From Couchioplanes azureus (lineage in GTDB: Bacteria; Actinomycetota; Actinomycetes; Mycobacteriales; Micromonosporaceae): a DNA stretch of 64,000 bases. The position numbers were made by a program, and so were the translations under genes. Where the stretch lies: assembly GCF_014648355.1 (NCBI RefSeq), contig NZ_BMQY01000003.1:120186-184185 (forward strand), read 5' to 3'. How positions within the stretch are numbered: the first letter of the stretch is position 1; every line of letters starts with the position of its first letter. Shown one piece after another: positions 34,739 through 43,006 of this stretch. Under the pieces are notes generated by a model. The model was not told the origin of the DNA and searched no databases. It saw only the letters and a program-made list of their open reading frames with translations.

Positions 34739-35470
34739 ATGACCCGACGCATGAGTTCCCGCAAGGTCGCGCTGAGCGCCGCATTCCTCGCGCTCGCCGC
34801 CGGTGGCGCTGCGGCCTGCGACGCCTCGGCAGACGACGACCCGGACTCCTGGGAGTCCGGATACAGCTCGGGCTCGGACGGCTACAGCACCGGATCCGAC
34901 GGCGCCAGCTCCACCTACGGCGGCTCCGGCTCGGGCAGCTCCAGCTCGCGCAGTTCGAGCGGCGGCAGTTCGAGCGGCGGCAGTTCGAGCGGCTCCAGTT
35001 CGAGCGGCGGCAGTTCGAGCGGCTCCAGCTTGAGCGGTTCGGGCGGCACCAGTTCGGGCGGCACGAGCCCGGCCGGCACGAGCCCGGCCGGCACGAGCCC
35101 GGCCGGCACGAGCCCGGGCGCCACCAGCTCGGGCGACACCAGCTCGGGCGACACCGATTCGGACGGCTCCGAATTCGACGAGGTCTTTTACTGTGCCGAC
35201 GAGGATGGCGAGGTGGTCGACGAGGACAACTGCGACGACCCCGGCGGGAGTTCGGCGTTCTTCCTGTGGCATTCGCCGGGCTACGTCCGGGGATTGCCGA
35301 CGGGCACCCTCCTGGACGGCGGCGACTACTTTCCGGCGGGCGACCGCACGGCTCGGCGCTCGTTCAAGCTGCCGCCCACCGGCAAGATCGCCAACGGCAC
35401 CGTCAAGACCAACGTCGTGGGACGCGGCAGCGGCGGCTCCGGCACCAGCAGCGGCACCTCGGGCGGCTGA
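34739..35470 (+). CDS. Ser/Gly/Thr-rich lipoprotein
   Basis: The 243-residue product has a lipoprotein signal peptide: MTRRMSSRKV, a hydrophobic stretch, and lipobox GAAAC with Cys at residue 27. About 110 residues of low-complexity sequence follow, in which GGSSSG-type blocks (about 60-100) pass into GTSPA blocks (about 106-122) and then SSGDT. A small conserved-looking end domain (about 150-230) contains EVFYCADEDGEVVDEDNCDD and FLWHSPGYVRGLPTG. The stalk would hold the end domain away from the membrane. A TATAAA 62 bases upstream of the ATG could be a -10 element. The function is unknown. Confidence 0.75.
   Translation: MTRRMSSRKVALSAAFLALAAGGAAACDASADDDPDSWESGYSSGSDGYSTGSDGASSTYGGSGSGSSSSRSSSGGSSSGGSSSGSSSSGGSSSGSSLSGSGGTSSGGTSPAGTSPAGTSPAGTSPGATSSGDTSSGDTDSDGSEFDEVFYCADEDGEVVDEDNCDDPGGSSAFFLWHSPGYVRGLPTGTLLDGGDYFPAGDRTARRSFKLPPTGKIANGTVKTNVVGRGSGGSGTSSGTSGG
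34899..35140 (+). repeat. Low-complexity Ser/Gly/Thr coding repeats
   Basis: Short in-frame units code for GGSSS, then GTSPA repeated four times (about 35058-35117). The DNA repeats of 9-15 bases are imperfect. They lie within the lipoprotein gene and are likely to change in length by slippage. Confidence 0.75.
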
Positions 35471-35581
35471 GCGCCGACGACGGCGACGGCTGAGCAGCCA
35501 CAACGACGGCTGAGCGGCGGCGGGTGAGCGCGACGACGACGGCGGCGGCTGAGCGGCGGCCAGCTGAGCGGCGACAGCGGC

Positions 35582-35749
35582 GTGTCCCGCGCGGAGCACA
35601 GACGGCAGCGTGTCCCGCGCGGAGCACAGACGGCAGCGTGTCCCGCGCGGAGCACAGACGGCAGCGTGTCCCGCGCGGAGCGCAGACGGCAGCGGGTCCC
35701 GCGCGGAGCACAGACGGCAGCGTGTCCCGCGCGGAGCACAGACGGCGGC
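35582..35749. repeat. 28-bp minisatellite, six perfect-to-near-perfect tandem copies
   Basis: Six head-to-tail 28-bp units lie at 35582, 35610, 35638, 35666, 35694 and 35722. Units 1-3 are identical; unit 4 has A to G at its 17th base, unit 5 has T to G at its second base, and unit 6 has A to G near its end. There are no spacers. Each unit begins GTGTCCCGCGCGGAGC. Because 28 is not a multiple of three, the units shift reading frame. This tract fills most of the 375-base gap (35471-35845) between the lipoprotein and DUF6986 genes. The rest of the gap holds shorter CGGCTGAGCG-like imperfect repeats; I see no gene there. Confidence 0.93.
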
Positions 35750-35845
35750 GCGACCTCAGCGACGGCCACGACGGCGTTGTGCATGTCATGGAGGCGGGCT
35801 AGCCGCCGGCGGTTGCGGGGGCGTGGGCCTCGAAGCCGCCCGGGT

Positions 35846-36994
35846 TCAGGTCAGGGCGGTGAGTTGCTGGCGGGTGAAGCCCACGCTGTCCAGGGCGCCG
35901 CAGTCGAGGCCCCGGAGCAGATAGCCGGCCAGGGCGCGGGCGGTCGCGGGCTCGTCGAGGATGCCGCCCGACTGGCGGTCCAGGTAGCGGCGGAGCCGGA
36001 GGGTGGCCGCGTCCACGCCGTCGGCGAAGAAGGCGTAGGTTGCCGCGAAGCGGGTCGGCAGCTGCGCCGGGTGCAGGTCCCAGCCCTGATAGAAGCCGCG
36101 TTCCAGGGAGCGGCGCACCAGGCGGTAGTGCAGGGCCCAGCCGTCGTGGACGGCAACGTCCGAGCCGACCGGGAGGATGTTCGTCGAGCCGTCGCTGAGC
36201 CGGACGCCGGTGCCGGCCGCGGCGGCCTGGATGACCGCCTTGGCGTAGTCGGCGACCGGGTGGTCCATGGCCTGGTAGGCCGCCGCCACCCCGGCCGCCG
36301 CGCTGTAGTCGTACGTGCCGTAGTGCAGGCCGGTGCAGCGGCCGGCGGCTGCCGAGATGAGCCGCGCCACCGTGGCGGTGCCGTCCGCGCCCAGCACCGC
36401 CGCCGGCAGCTCGATCTGGATCTCGAAGCGCAGGGCGCCGGCGCCCAGCCCGTACGCCTCCTCGAGACGCTCACACAGCGTGACCATTGCGGCGACCTGG
36501 TCGGGGCCGCTCACCTTGGGCAGGGTGACGACGAACGGCTCCGGATACAGCGAGAGCCACATGTCGAGCGTGCGCAACGCGCGGCGCCGCGTCGGCGCCT
36601 CCAGCGACTTGACGCGGATCCCCACGAACGGCGGCCGCGGCCCGTCGAGCAGTACCGCGGCGGCCTGCTTCACCGCGGCGTCCTCCTGGTCGTCGTCGCG
36701 GACGCCGTAGCCGTCCTCGAAGTCGACGCGCAGGTCCTCGATGGGCTCGGTGGTGAGCTTGGCCCGGACCCGTTCCTCGAGCGCGGCGGGGAACGGCAGC
36801 GGCGGGTGCTCGGCGAGCACCCCCAGCGCCCGCGAGCCCCACTCGCGGAAGCCGGCGATCCGGTCGGCGGGGATGTAGACCGTGTGCACCGGCTGCCGCC
36901 CGGCCCGCTCGCCCGGGTAACGCGCGCTCAGGAACGCGTCGTGGGCGGCGAGCCGGGCGTCGAGCGCGGCGTAGTCGTCGTCGCTGAGGCGCAC
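35846..36994 (-). CDS. DUF6986-like HpcH/HpaI (citrate-lyase) fold protein
   Basis: The 382-residue protein belongs to the phosphoenolpyruvate/pyruvate-domain superfamily of HpcH/HpaI and CitE lyases: LRVDFEDGYG near residue 90 (metal-binding acid), GIRVKSLEAPTRRRALRTLD, FVVTLPKVSG and FEIQIELPAAV with a Glu ligand. I remember this actinobacterial group as DUF6986. Members cleave or form C-C bonds next to a carboxylate. It starts one base after the malate synthase stop and belongs to that operon, so it may work on glyoxylate or a glyoxylate precursor. The substrate is unknown. Confidence 0.78.
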   Translation of the reverse strand: MRLSDDDYAALDARLAAHDAFLSARYPGERAGRQPVHTVYIPADRIAGFREWGSRALGVLAEHPPLPFPAALEERVRAKLTTEPIEDLRVDFEDGYGVRDDDQEDAAVKQAAAVLLDGPRPPFVGIRVKSLEAPTRRRALRTLDMWLSLYPEPFVVTLPKVSGPDQVAAMVTLCERLEEAYGLGAGALRFEIQIELPAAVLGADGTATVARLISAAAGRCTGLHYGTYDYSAAAGVAAAYQAMDHPVADYAKAVIQAAAAGTGVRLSDGSTNILPVGSDVAVHDGWALHYRLVRRSLERGFYQGWDLHPAQLPTRFAATYAFFADGVDAATLRLRRYLDRQSGGILDEPATARALAGYLLRGLDCGALDSVGFTRQQLTALT

Positions 36995-36995
36995 G

Positions 36996-38543
36996 TCAGT
37001 CGATGGAGTCGTATGCGGCGGTCGTGAGGAAGTCGGCGAAGTCGTCCGCGAGCGCCACCCGCTCGAACAGCTTGCGGGCGTCGTCGAAACGGCTCGCCGT
37101 CCAGGCCTCGTCGCCCAGGGACTCGCGGATCTTCACCAGCTCCTCGTCCTCGATCCGGCCGACGAGCTCCGCGGTGATCGGGGTGCCGTCGTCCAGCCGG
37201 ACGCCGTTGTGGATCCACTGCCACACCTGCGACCGCGAGATCTCGGCGGTCGCCGCGTCCTCCATCAGGTTGAAGATGGCGACGGCGCCGTTGCCGCGCA
37301 GCCACGCCTCCAGGTACTGCAGGGCGACGGAGACGTTGGACCGCAGGCCCGCCTCGGTGACCGCCCCGCCGGTGGCCGCCACGTCGAGCAGCTGGGCCGC
37401 CGTGACCTCCACGTCGTCGCGCCGCTTGTCCAGCTGGTTGGGCCGGTCGCCCAGCACCCGGTCGAAGATCTCCCGGCACACCGGCACGAGGTCGGGGTGG
37501 GCCACCCAGGAGCCGTCGAAGCCGTCGCCGGCCTCCCGCTCCTTGTCCTCGCGCACCTTGCCGAGCGCGACCTCGTTGACCGCCGGGTCGCGGCGGCTCG
37601 GGATGAAGGCGGCCATGCCGCCCATCGCGAAGGCACCGCGCTTGTGGCAGGTGGAGACCAGCAGCTCCGTGTACGCCCGCATGAACGGCGCGGTCATCGT
37701 CACGGACGCCCGGTCGGGCAGCACCATGGCCGGGTTGTCGCGGAAGTACTTGATGATGCTGAAGAGGTAGTCCCAGCGGCCGGCGTTGAGCCCGGAGATG
37801 TGCGGGCGCAGCGCCCACAGGATCTCGTCCATCTCGAACGCGGCAGGGATCGTCTCGATCAGCACGGTGGCCCGGATGGTGCCCACGGGGATGCCGAGGG
37901 CTTCCTGCGCGTAGGTGAAGACGTCGTTCCAGAGCGCGGCCTCGTGGTGCGACTCCATCTTGGGCAGGTAGAAATACGGCCCGCTGCCGCGCGCGATCAG
38001 CTCGGCGGCGTTGTGGAAGAAGTAGAGCCCGAAGTCCACCAGGGCGCCGACGGCCGGCTCGCCGTCGACCGGCAGGTGCCGCTCGTCGAGGTGCCAGCCG
38101 CGGGGACGCATGACGATCGTCGGGTAGGGCCCGTCCCCGAGCTCGTAGGTCTTCTTCTCGGTCTCCAGCCGGATCGTGCGCCGGATCGCGTCGAAGAGGT
38201 TGCGCTGGCCGTCGACGACGTTGGACCAGTGCGGGGTGTTCGCGTCCTCGAGGTCGGCGAGCCACACCTTGGCGCCGGAGTTGAGCGCGTTGATGGTCAT
38301 CTTGCGCTCGGTGGGTCCCGTGATCTCCACCCGCCGGTCGGCGAGGTCGGCGGGGGCGGCCGGCACCGTCCAGTCGCCGGAGCGGATCTCGGCGGTCTCG
38401 GGCAGGAAGCCCAGCGACGCCCCGGCGGCGATCTCGGCCCGGCGCTGGGCGCGACGGGCCAGCAGCTCGTCACGGCGGGGACGGAACCTGCGGTTCAGGT
38501 CCTCGACGAACGCCACGGCCTCGGCGGAGAGGATCTCGGTCAC
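36996..38543 (-). CDS. aceB: Malate synthase A
   Basis: The 515-residue protein is malate synthase of the A type, which condenses glyoxylate with acetyl-CoA to malate. Features include [16 protein letters not shown], the metal-binding [49 protein letters not shown] and [16 protein letters not shown]. The length is normal for isoform A. No isocitrate lyase gene is present in the window; here the glyoxylate more probably comes from ureidoglycolate. GTG 38543. The DUF6986 gene follows with a one-base gap. Confidence 0.95.
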   Translation of the reverse strand: MTEILSAEAVAFVEDLNRRFRPRRDELLARRAQRRAEIAAGASLGFLPETAEIRSGDWTVPAAPADLADRRVEITGPTERKMTINALNSGAKVWLADLEDANTPHWSNVVDGQRNLFDAIRRTIRLETEKKTYELGDGPYPTIVMRPRGWHLDERHLPVDGEPAVGALVDFGLYFFHNAAELIARGSGPYFYLPKMESHHEAALWNDVFTYAQEALGIPVGTIRATVLIETIPAAFEMDEILWALRPHISGLNAGRWDYLFSIIKYFRDNPAMVLPDRASVTMTAPFMRAYTELLVSTCHKRGAFAMGGMAAFIPSRRDPAVNEVALGKVREDKEREAGDGFDGSWVAHPDLVPVCREIFDRVLGDRPNQLDKRRDDVEVTAAQLLDVAATGGAVTEAGLRSNVSVALQYLEAWLRGNGAVAIFNLMEDAATAEISRSQVWQWIHNGVRLDDGTPITAELVGRIEDEELVKIRESLGDEAWTASRFDDARKLFERVALADDFADFLTTAAYDSID

Positions 38544-38604
38544 GGGCGGGAACTCCCTTCACGTTCTGACTCCCCGTACCGTATCGGTCGGGGGGCCGCG
38601 CGCG

Positions 38605-38627
38605 CCCGGGCTGTGGACAACCCGGGG
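38605..38627. promoter_or_regulatory. DnaA-box-like site in a short palindrome between uricase and aceB
   Basis: TGTGGACAA (38612-38620), the reverse complement of the DnaA box TTGTCCACA, is enclosed by CCCGGG on each side (CCCGGGCTGTGGACAACC, then CGGG), which can form a hairpin. Nearly the same context, GGGCTGTGGAAAACCC, occurs at about 32103-32118. It may act as a terminator for uricase, a protein-binding site, or both. Confidence 0.4.
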
Positions 38628-38697
38628 CCGCACGCGGTGATCACTGACGATCCCCGACCGGGCGCCGTGAGTCAGGCCCTGGAGGGTGCGAAGTGGG

Positions 38698-39558
38698 TCA
38701 CAGATACCACTGGTTGGGAGCCGGCGGCACGTCGTCGCGGGTGACCGTGCCCTCGATGAGGCCGTACGGGCGGTCCCCGGCGATGAAGACCTCGCCCGGG
38801 TTCTCCAGGTCGAACGGGGACAGGTCGACCAGGTAGTGGTGTCGGTTGGGCAGCGCGAGGCGGATCTCGGCGATCTCCGGGCGGCTGTCCAGCACCCGCG
38901 TCCCCATCGAGAACAGCGTCTGCTGCAGCGAATAGCTGTACGTGTTGACGAACGCGTTCACGAGCGCGTCCTTGGCCTTCTCGAAGGACTCGCCCCACTC
39001 GGTGGTGTCCGAGAGGTGCCGCCAGCGGGCGTCGACCGCCGTGGCGAGGATCCGGTCCGTCGTCTCGGGCAGAGTCGTGTAGCGGTCGCGCGGGAAGCCG
39101 TGGAACTCCGAGGCCGTCGAGTTGAGCAGCACGAAGTCCTTGAGGCCCGACACCACCTGGGTCGATTCCTCGCCCACCGTGACCAGGCACAGCCGGGTGA
39201 AGTCCCCCTTGCGCCGGAACGAGTGCGGGCCGAGCCGCTCCCAGCCGTACGCCTCGATGCTCACCCGGGCGGCCGAGACCTGGGACTGGGTGCCGACGAA
39301 GTGGCGGCCCAGCCGCAGCGCGAACGCCTCCGGCTCGCCGACGCCGTGTTCGCGGGCGAACGCGTACACGGTGTTCTTCATGGTGTCGGTGGGCAGTACC
39401 CCGGAGTTGTCGCCGGTGAGGTGGGTCGCGGCCAGGTCGCCGGAGAGCGCGATGCTGACGTTCAGATCCCGCAGGCCGTGGGTGTCGCCCTCGCGCGTGA
39501 CGTGCACGAGCCGGGTTTCCGCCTTGCCGTATCGGTTGGGTCCCAGCACGATCGCCAC
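38698..39558 (-). CDS. Urate oxidase (uricase)
   Basis: The 286-residue cofactor-free uricase oxidises urate to 5-hydroxyisourate. LPTDTMKNTVYAFA carries the Thr/Lys pair of the active site. VSIEAYGWERL, LKDFVLLNSTASEFHGFPRDRYT and LPNRHHYLVDLSPF are typical family segments. It ends NQWYL, with no peroxisomal-type signal. GTG 39558 is three bases after the HIU hydrolase stop, so all three urate-to-allantoin genes form one operon. Confidence 0.95.
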   Translation of the reverse strand: MAIVLGPNRYGKAETRLVHVTREGDTHGLRDLNVSIALSGDLAATHLTGDNSGVLPTDTMKNTVYAFAREHGVGEPEAFALRLGRHFVGTQSQVSAARVSIEAYGWERLGPHSFRRKGDFTRLCLVTVGEESTQVVSGLKDFVLLNSTASEFHGFPRDRYTTLPETTDRILATAVDARWRHLSDTTEWGESFEKAKDALVNAFVNTYSYSLQQTLFSMGTRVLDSRPEIAEIRLALPNRHHYLVDLSPFDLENPGEVFIAGDRPYGLIEGTVTRDDVPPAPNQWYL

Positions 39559-39561
39559 GCG

Positions 39562-39912
39562 TCAGCTCCCTCGGTAGGTGGTGTAGCCGTAACGGCTCAG
39601 CAGCAGCGGCACGTGGTAGTGCCGGTGCGGGTCGTGCACGTGGAAGGCGATCGTGATCTCCGGGAAGAACGCGTCGCCGCCCAGGTAGGGCTCCACCTGG
39701 AAGACGAGGCGGTAGCCGCCCGCCTGCCAGTCGCCGGCCGGGATCTGCGGCTTCAGCCGGCCGTCGCCGTCGGTACGCCCGTCGGCGAGCGTCCGCCACC
39801 CGTCGCCGTCGCGGCGCTCCAGCCGCACCTGCACCTCGCGGGCGGGATCGCCGGTGACGGTGTCGAGGACGTGGGTGGAGATCTTCGCGACGAACCGCTC
39901 ATCCGAGCCCAT
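39562..39912 (-). CDS. uraH: 5-Hydroxyisourate hydrolase
   Basis: The 116-residue transthyretin-like protein hydrolyses 5-hydroxyisourate to OHCU. ISTHVLDTVTGDPA at the N-terminus (catalytic His) and the C-terminal signature YRGS are both present; HRHYHVPLLLS carries the second His. It overlaps the OHCU decarboxylase gene by 14 bases. Confidence 0.95.
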   Translation of the reverse strand: MGSDERFVAKISTHVLDTVTGDPAREVQVRLERRDGDGWRTLADGRTDGDGRLKPQIPAGDWQAGGYRLVFQVEPYLGGDAFFPEITIAFHVHDPHRHYHVPLLLSRYGYTTYRGS

Positions 39913-40390
39913 CGAGCAACCTCTCCAGCCGCAGCATCGCGATCTTGCGCAGCTCGCCGGCGACGACGGGCCGCTCGGTCTGCTCGTCGTGGGCCAGGCG
40001 TTCGCGGGCCGCGGCCAGGATCTCCTCCTGCGTCTTGCCGCTGGCGAAGATGAGGAAGACGTGCCCGAACTTCTCCTCGTACGCCCGGTTGGCCGCGACC
40101 AGCTCCGGCGAGGGGCCGGCGCTCGCGGCGGTGGACTGCTCGCGGCGCGACCAGGCCGCCTCCTTCGAGTCGCCCTGGGCCCGCTCCCCGATGCGCGGAT
40201 GCGCGGACAGCCCCGCCAGCACGTCCGGCCAGCTCAGCTCGCGGGCCGCGGCGTCCGCCGCGGACAGCAGCGCGGCCCTGGACGGGTACGGCCGGCCGGC
40301 CGCGACCCTGGCCGCCCAGGCCGGGACGGCGCAGACCGCCATCAGGTCCGCCTCCAGAACGTCGGCGGGCAGGGAATTGAACGCCTCCAC
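39899..40390 (-). CDS. uraD: OHCU decarboxylase
   Basis: The 163-residue helical protein decarboxylates OHCU to S-allantoin, the third step of urate breakdown. Seen: FNSLPADVLEADLM at the N-terminus, LSAHPRIGERAQGDSKEAAWSRREQ with the catalytic His and Glu, and YEEKFGHVFLIFASGKTQEEIL. GTG 40390 begins the operon; the divergent hrpB gene starts 56 bases away, so both promoters share this short gap. Confidence 0.94.
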   Translation of the reverse strand: MEAFNSLPADVLEADLMAVCAVPAWAARVAAGRPYPSRAALLSAADAAARELSWPDVLAGLSAHPRIGERAQGDSKEAAWSRREQSTAASAGPSPELVAANRAYEEKFGHVFLIFASGKTQEEILAAARERLAHDEQTERPVVAGELRKIAMLRLERLLDGLG

Positions 40391-40445
40391 CTGATCTATT
40401 TACCACGCTGTCCGGCCGTGGCACGGGGTAGGCGAGACTTGTCCG

Positions 40446-42986
40446 GTGCTGATCGCCGCCGACGCCCTCCCGGATCTCCCCATCCGCGCGGTCCTTGCCG
40501 ACGTGACCGCCGCCCTCGCGGATGCCGGCACGGCGGTCCTGGTGGCCCCGCCGGGCACCGGCAAGACCACGGTCGTCCCGCTGGCACTCGCCTCGGGACC
40601 GGACCGGGTGGTGGTCGCCGAGCCCCGCCGGGTGGCGGCGCGGGCGGCGGCCCGGCGGATGGCCGCCCTGCTCGGCGAGGAGGTGGGCGGGCGCGTCGGC
40701 TACACCGTGCGCGGCGACCGCCGGGTGTCCGCGAGCACCCGGATCGAGGTGGTGACCACCGGGGTGCTGGTCCGGCGGCTGCACCGCGACCCGGAGCTGG
40801 CCGGCACCGCCGCGGTGGTGCTCGACGAGTGCCACGAACGGCACCTCGACTCCGACCTGGCCCTCGCCTTCCTCGTCGAGGTGCGCGCCGCCCTGCGCCC
40901 GGACCTGCGCCTGCTCGCCACCTCCGCGACGGCCGAGGCCCAGCGCCTCGCCACGATCCTCGGCGGCGCGCCGGTGGTGACCGCCGCGGCCGCGCTGCAT
41001 CCGGTCGACGTACGGTGGTGCCCGCCGCCGCAGCCGGTCGACGCCCCGCACGGCCTGCGCGTCGATCCCCGCCTGCTCGCGCACGTGGCCGCGACGGTCC
41101 GCCGTGCGGTGGCCGAGGGCGACGGCGACGTGCTCGTCTTCCTGCCGGGCGCCCGGGAGATCGCCACCGTCGCGGGATTGCTGCACGGCATCGGCGCGGA
41201 CCTCGTGCCGCTGCACGGCCGGCAGACCGGCGCGGCCCAGGACGCCGCCTTGCGGCCGGGTGCGTCCCGGCGGGTGGTGCTGGCCACGGCCGTCGCGGAG
41301 AGCAGCCTCACGGTTCCCGGCGTACGCGCGGTCGTGGACGCCGGGCTGAGCCGGGTCCCCCGGATGGACCACGCGCGGGGTCTCGGCGCGCTGGTGACCG
41401 TGCCGGTGTCCCGGGCGGCGGCCACGCAGCGGGCGGGACGCGCCGGGCGCGAGGCGCCCGGCCGGGTGTACCGCTGCTGGTCGCCGGCGCAGCACGAGCG
41501 GCTTCCGGCGCAGCCGGAGCCGGAGGTGGCGGCCGCGGACCTGACCGGCTTCGCCCTCGACCTGGCCCTGTGGGGGCATCCGGACGGCGACGGGCTGGCC
41601 CTGCCGGACGCGCCGCCGCCGGGTGCGTTGCGCTCGGCCATGGGCACTCTGCGCACGCTCGGGGCGACCGGCCCGGACGGCCGGGTGACCGCGCGGGGTC
41701 GCCGGCTGGCCGACGCCGGCCTGCACCCGCGCCTGGCCCGGGCGCTGCTCGACGGGGCTCCGCTGGTGGGCGGGCGGCGCGCGGCGGAGATCGTCGCGGT
41801 GCTCGACGCGGACCGGACCGCGGACGACCTGGTCGCCGCCTGGCGCCGGGCCCGCTCCGACCGCGACCGCGCCTGGACCACCGAGGTCCGCCGCCTGACC
41901 GCGACACTGGGCCGGGAGAAAAGCCCGGAAGCGGACGAGGCACCGAGCCCGCAGAGAAGCCCGGAAGCAGCCGAGGGCCCGAACTCACAGAAAAGCCCCG
42001 AGGCGGACAAGGCACTGAAGCTCACCGACGATCTCGCCGCCGGGCTCATCGTGGGACTCGCCTACCCGGAACGGGTCGCGCGGGCCCGGGAAGCCGGCTC
42101 CCGCGCGTACCTGATGGCCGGCGGGACCGCCGCGGAGCTGCACGGCGGCAGCGTGCTGGCGGGCACGACCTGGCTGGCGGTCGCCGACGCGGACCGCGCG
42201 CCGGGTGCCCGGACCGCGCGCATCCGCGGCGCCGCCCCGCTCGACGAGGCGACGGCCCGGATCGCCGCCGCGACGCTGGCGGCGACGGCCACGGAGATCG
42301 GCTGGGCCGACGGCGACGTGGTCGCACGGCACGTGGAGCGGCTCGGCGCGATCGTCCTGGCGGAGCGCCGGATCGAGGACCCGGACCCGGACCTCGTGCG
42401 GGCCGCCCTGCGGGAGGGCCTGCGCCGGGAGGGGTTGGGGCTGCTGACCTGGCCGCGGGCCGCCACCGAGCTGCGGTCCCGGCTGGCGTTCGCGCATGCG
42501 ACGCTCGGCGAGCCCTGGCCGGACGTGTCCGACGAGGCCCTGGCGGAGGCGGACTGGCTCGACCTGGGTTCGGCCCGGCGCCGCGCCGATCTGGCACGGA
42601 TCGACGTGGCCGGCGCGCTGCGCCGGTTGCTGCCGTGGTCGGTGGCGGGGCGCCTCGACGAGGTCGTGCCGGAGCGCCTGCCGGTGCCGAGCGGGTCAGC
42701 CGTGCGCGTCGACTACTCGGACCCGGCCGTGCCGGTGCTGGCGGTGAAGCTGCAGGAGACCTTCGGCTGGCAGGACACTCCCCGGGTGGCCGGCGTTCCG
42801 GTGGTGCTGCACCTGCTCTCCCCCGCCGGCCGGCCGCTGGCCGTGACGAGCGACCTCGCGTCGTTCTGGACCAACGCCTATCCGGGGGTACGGGCGGAGA
42901 TGCGCGGCCGCTATCCCCGCCATCCGTGGCCGGAGGATCCGGTGACCGCCACGCCGACCCGGCGCACCAACCGGCGGGCGCCGTGA
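40446..42986 (+). CDS. hrpB: ATP-dependent helicase HrpB
   Basis: The 846-residue DEAH/RHA-type helicase has Walker A APPGTGKTT near residue 35, LDECHERHL as motif II, ATSATAEAQ as motif III, and motif VI QRAGRAGREAPG. A C-terminal HrpB domain ends in FYP-like LKLQETFGW and the ratchet helices. In the linker at about residues 490-525 lies a repeated (K/R)SPEA(D/A)E element, three copies, more AT-rich than its surroundings. HrpB helicases act on RNA or DNA; their precise role in actinobacteria is not settled. GTG 40446. Confidence 0.93.
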   Translation: MLIAADALPDLPIRAVLADVTAALADAGTAVLVAPPGTGKTTVVPLALASGPDRVVVAEPRRVAARAAARRMAALLGEEVGGRVGYTVRGDRRVSASTRIEVVTTGVLVRRLHRDPELAGTAAVVLDECHERHLDSDLALAFLVEVRAALRPDLRLLATSATAEAQRLATILGGAPVVTAAAALHPVDVRWCPPPQPVDAPHGLRVDPRLLAHVAATVRRAVAEGDGDVLVFLPGAREIATVAGLLHGIGADLVPLHGRQTGAAQDAALRPGASRRVVLATAVAESSLTVPGVRAVVDAGLSRVPRMDHARGLGALVTVPVSRAAATQRAGRAGREAPGRVYRCWSPAQHERLPAQPEPEVAAADLTGFALDLALWGHPDGDGLALPDAPPPGALRSAMGTLRTLGATGPDGRVTARGRRLADAGLHPRLARALLDGAPLVGGRRAAEIVAVLDADRTADDLVAAWRRARSDRDRAWTTEVRRLTATLGREKSPEADEAPSPQRSPEAAEGPNSQKSPEADKALKLTDDLAAGLIVGLAYPERVARAREAGSRAYLMAGGTAAELHGGSVLAGTTWLAVADADRAPGARTARIRGAAPLDEATARIAAATLAATATEIGWADGDVVARHVERLGAIVLAERRIEDPDPDLVRAALREGLRREGLGLLTWPRAATELRSRLAFAHATLGEPWPDVSDEALAEADWLDLGSARRRADLARIDVAGALRRLLPWSVAGRLDEVVPERLPVPSGSAVRVDYSDPAVPVLAVKLQETFGWQDTPRVAGVPVVLHLLSPAGRPLAVTSDLASFWTNAYPGVRAEMRGRYPRHPWPEDPVTATPTRRTNRRAP

Positions 42987-43006
42987 CGCACCACCCCTAC
43001 AGCGTC

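Noticed and set aside
35582..35749. Possible CRISPR array
   Set aside because: The 28-bp units are directly joined with no spacers, and there are no cas genes. It is a minisatellite.
35524..35802. Open frames on both strands through the 28-bp minisatellite
   Set aside because: They exist only because the repeat lacks stops in several frames. The products are repeats of the same few residues in shifted frames, without ribosome sites.
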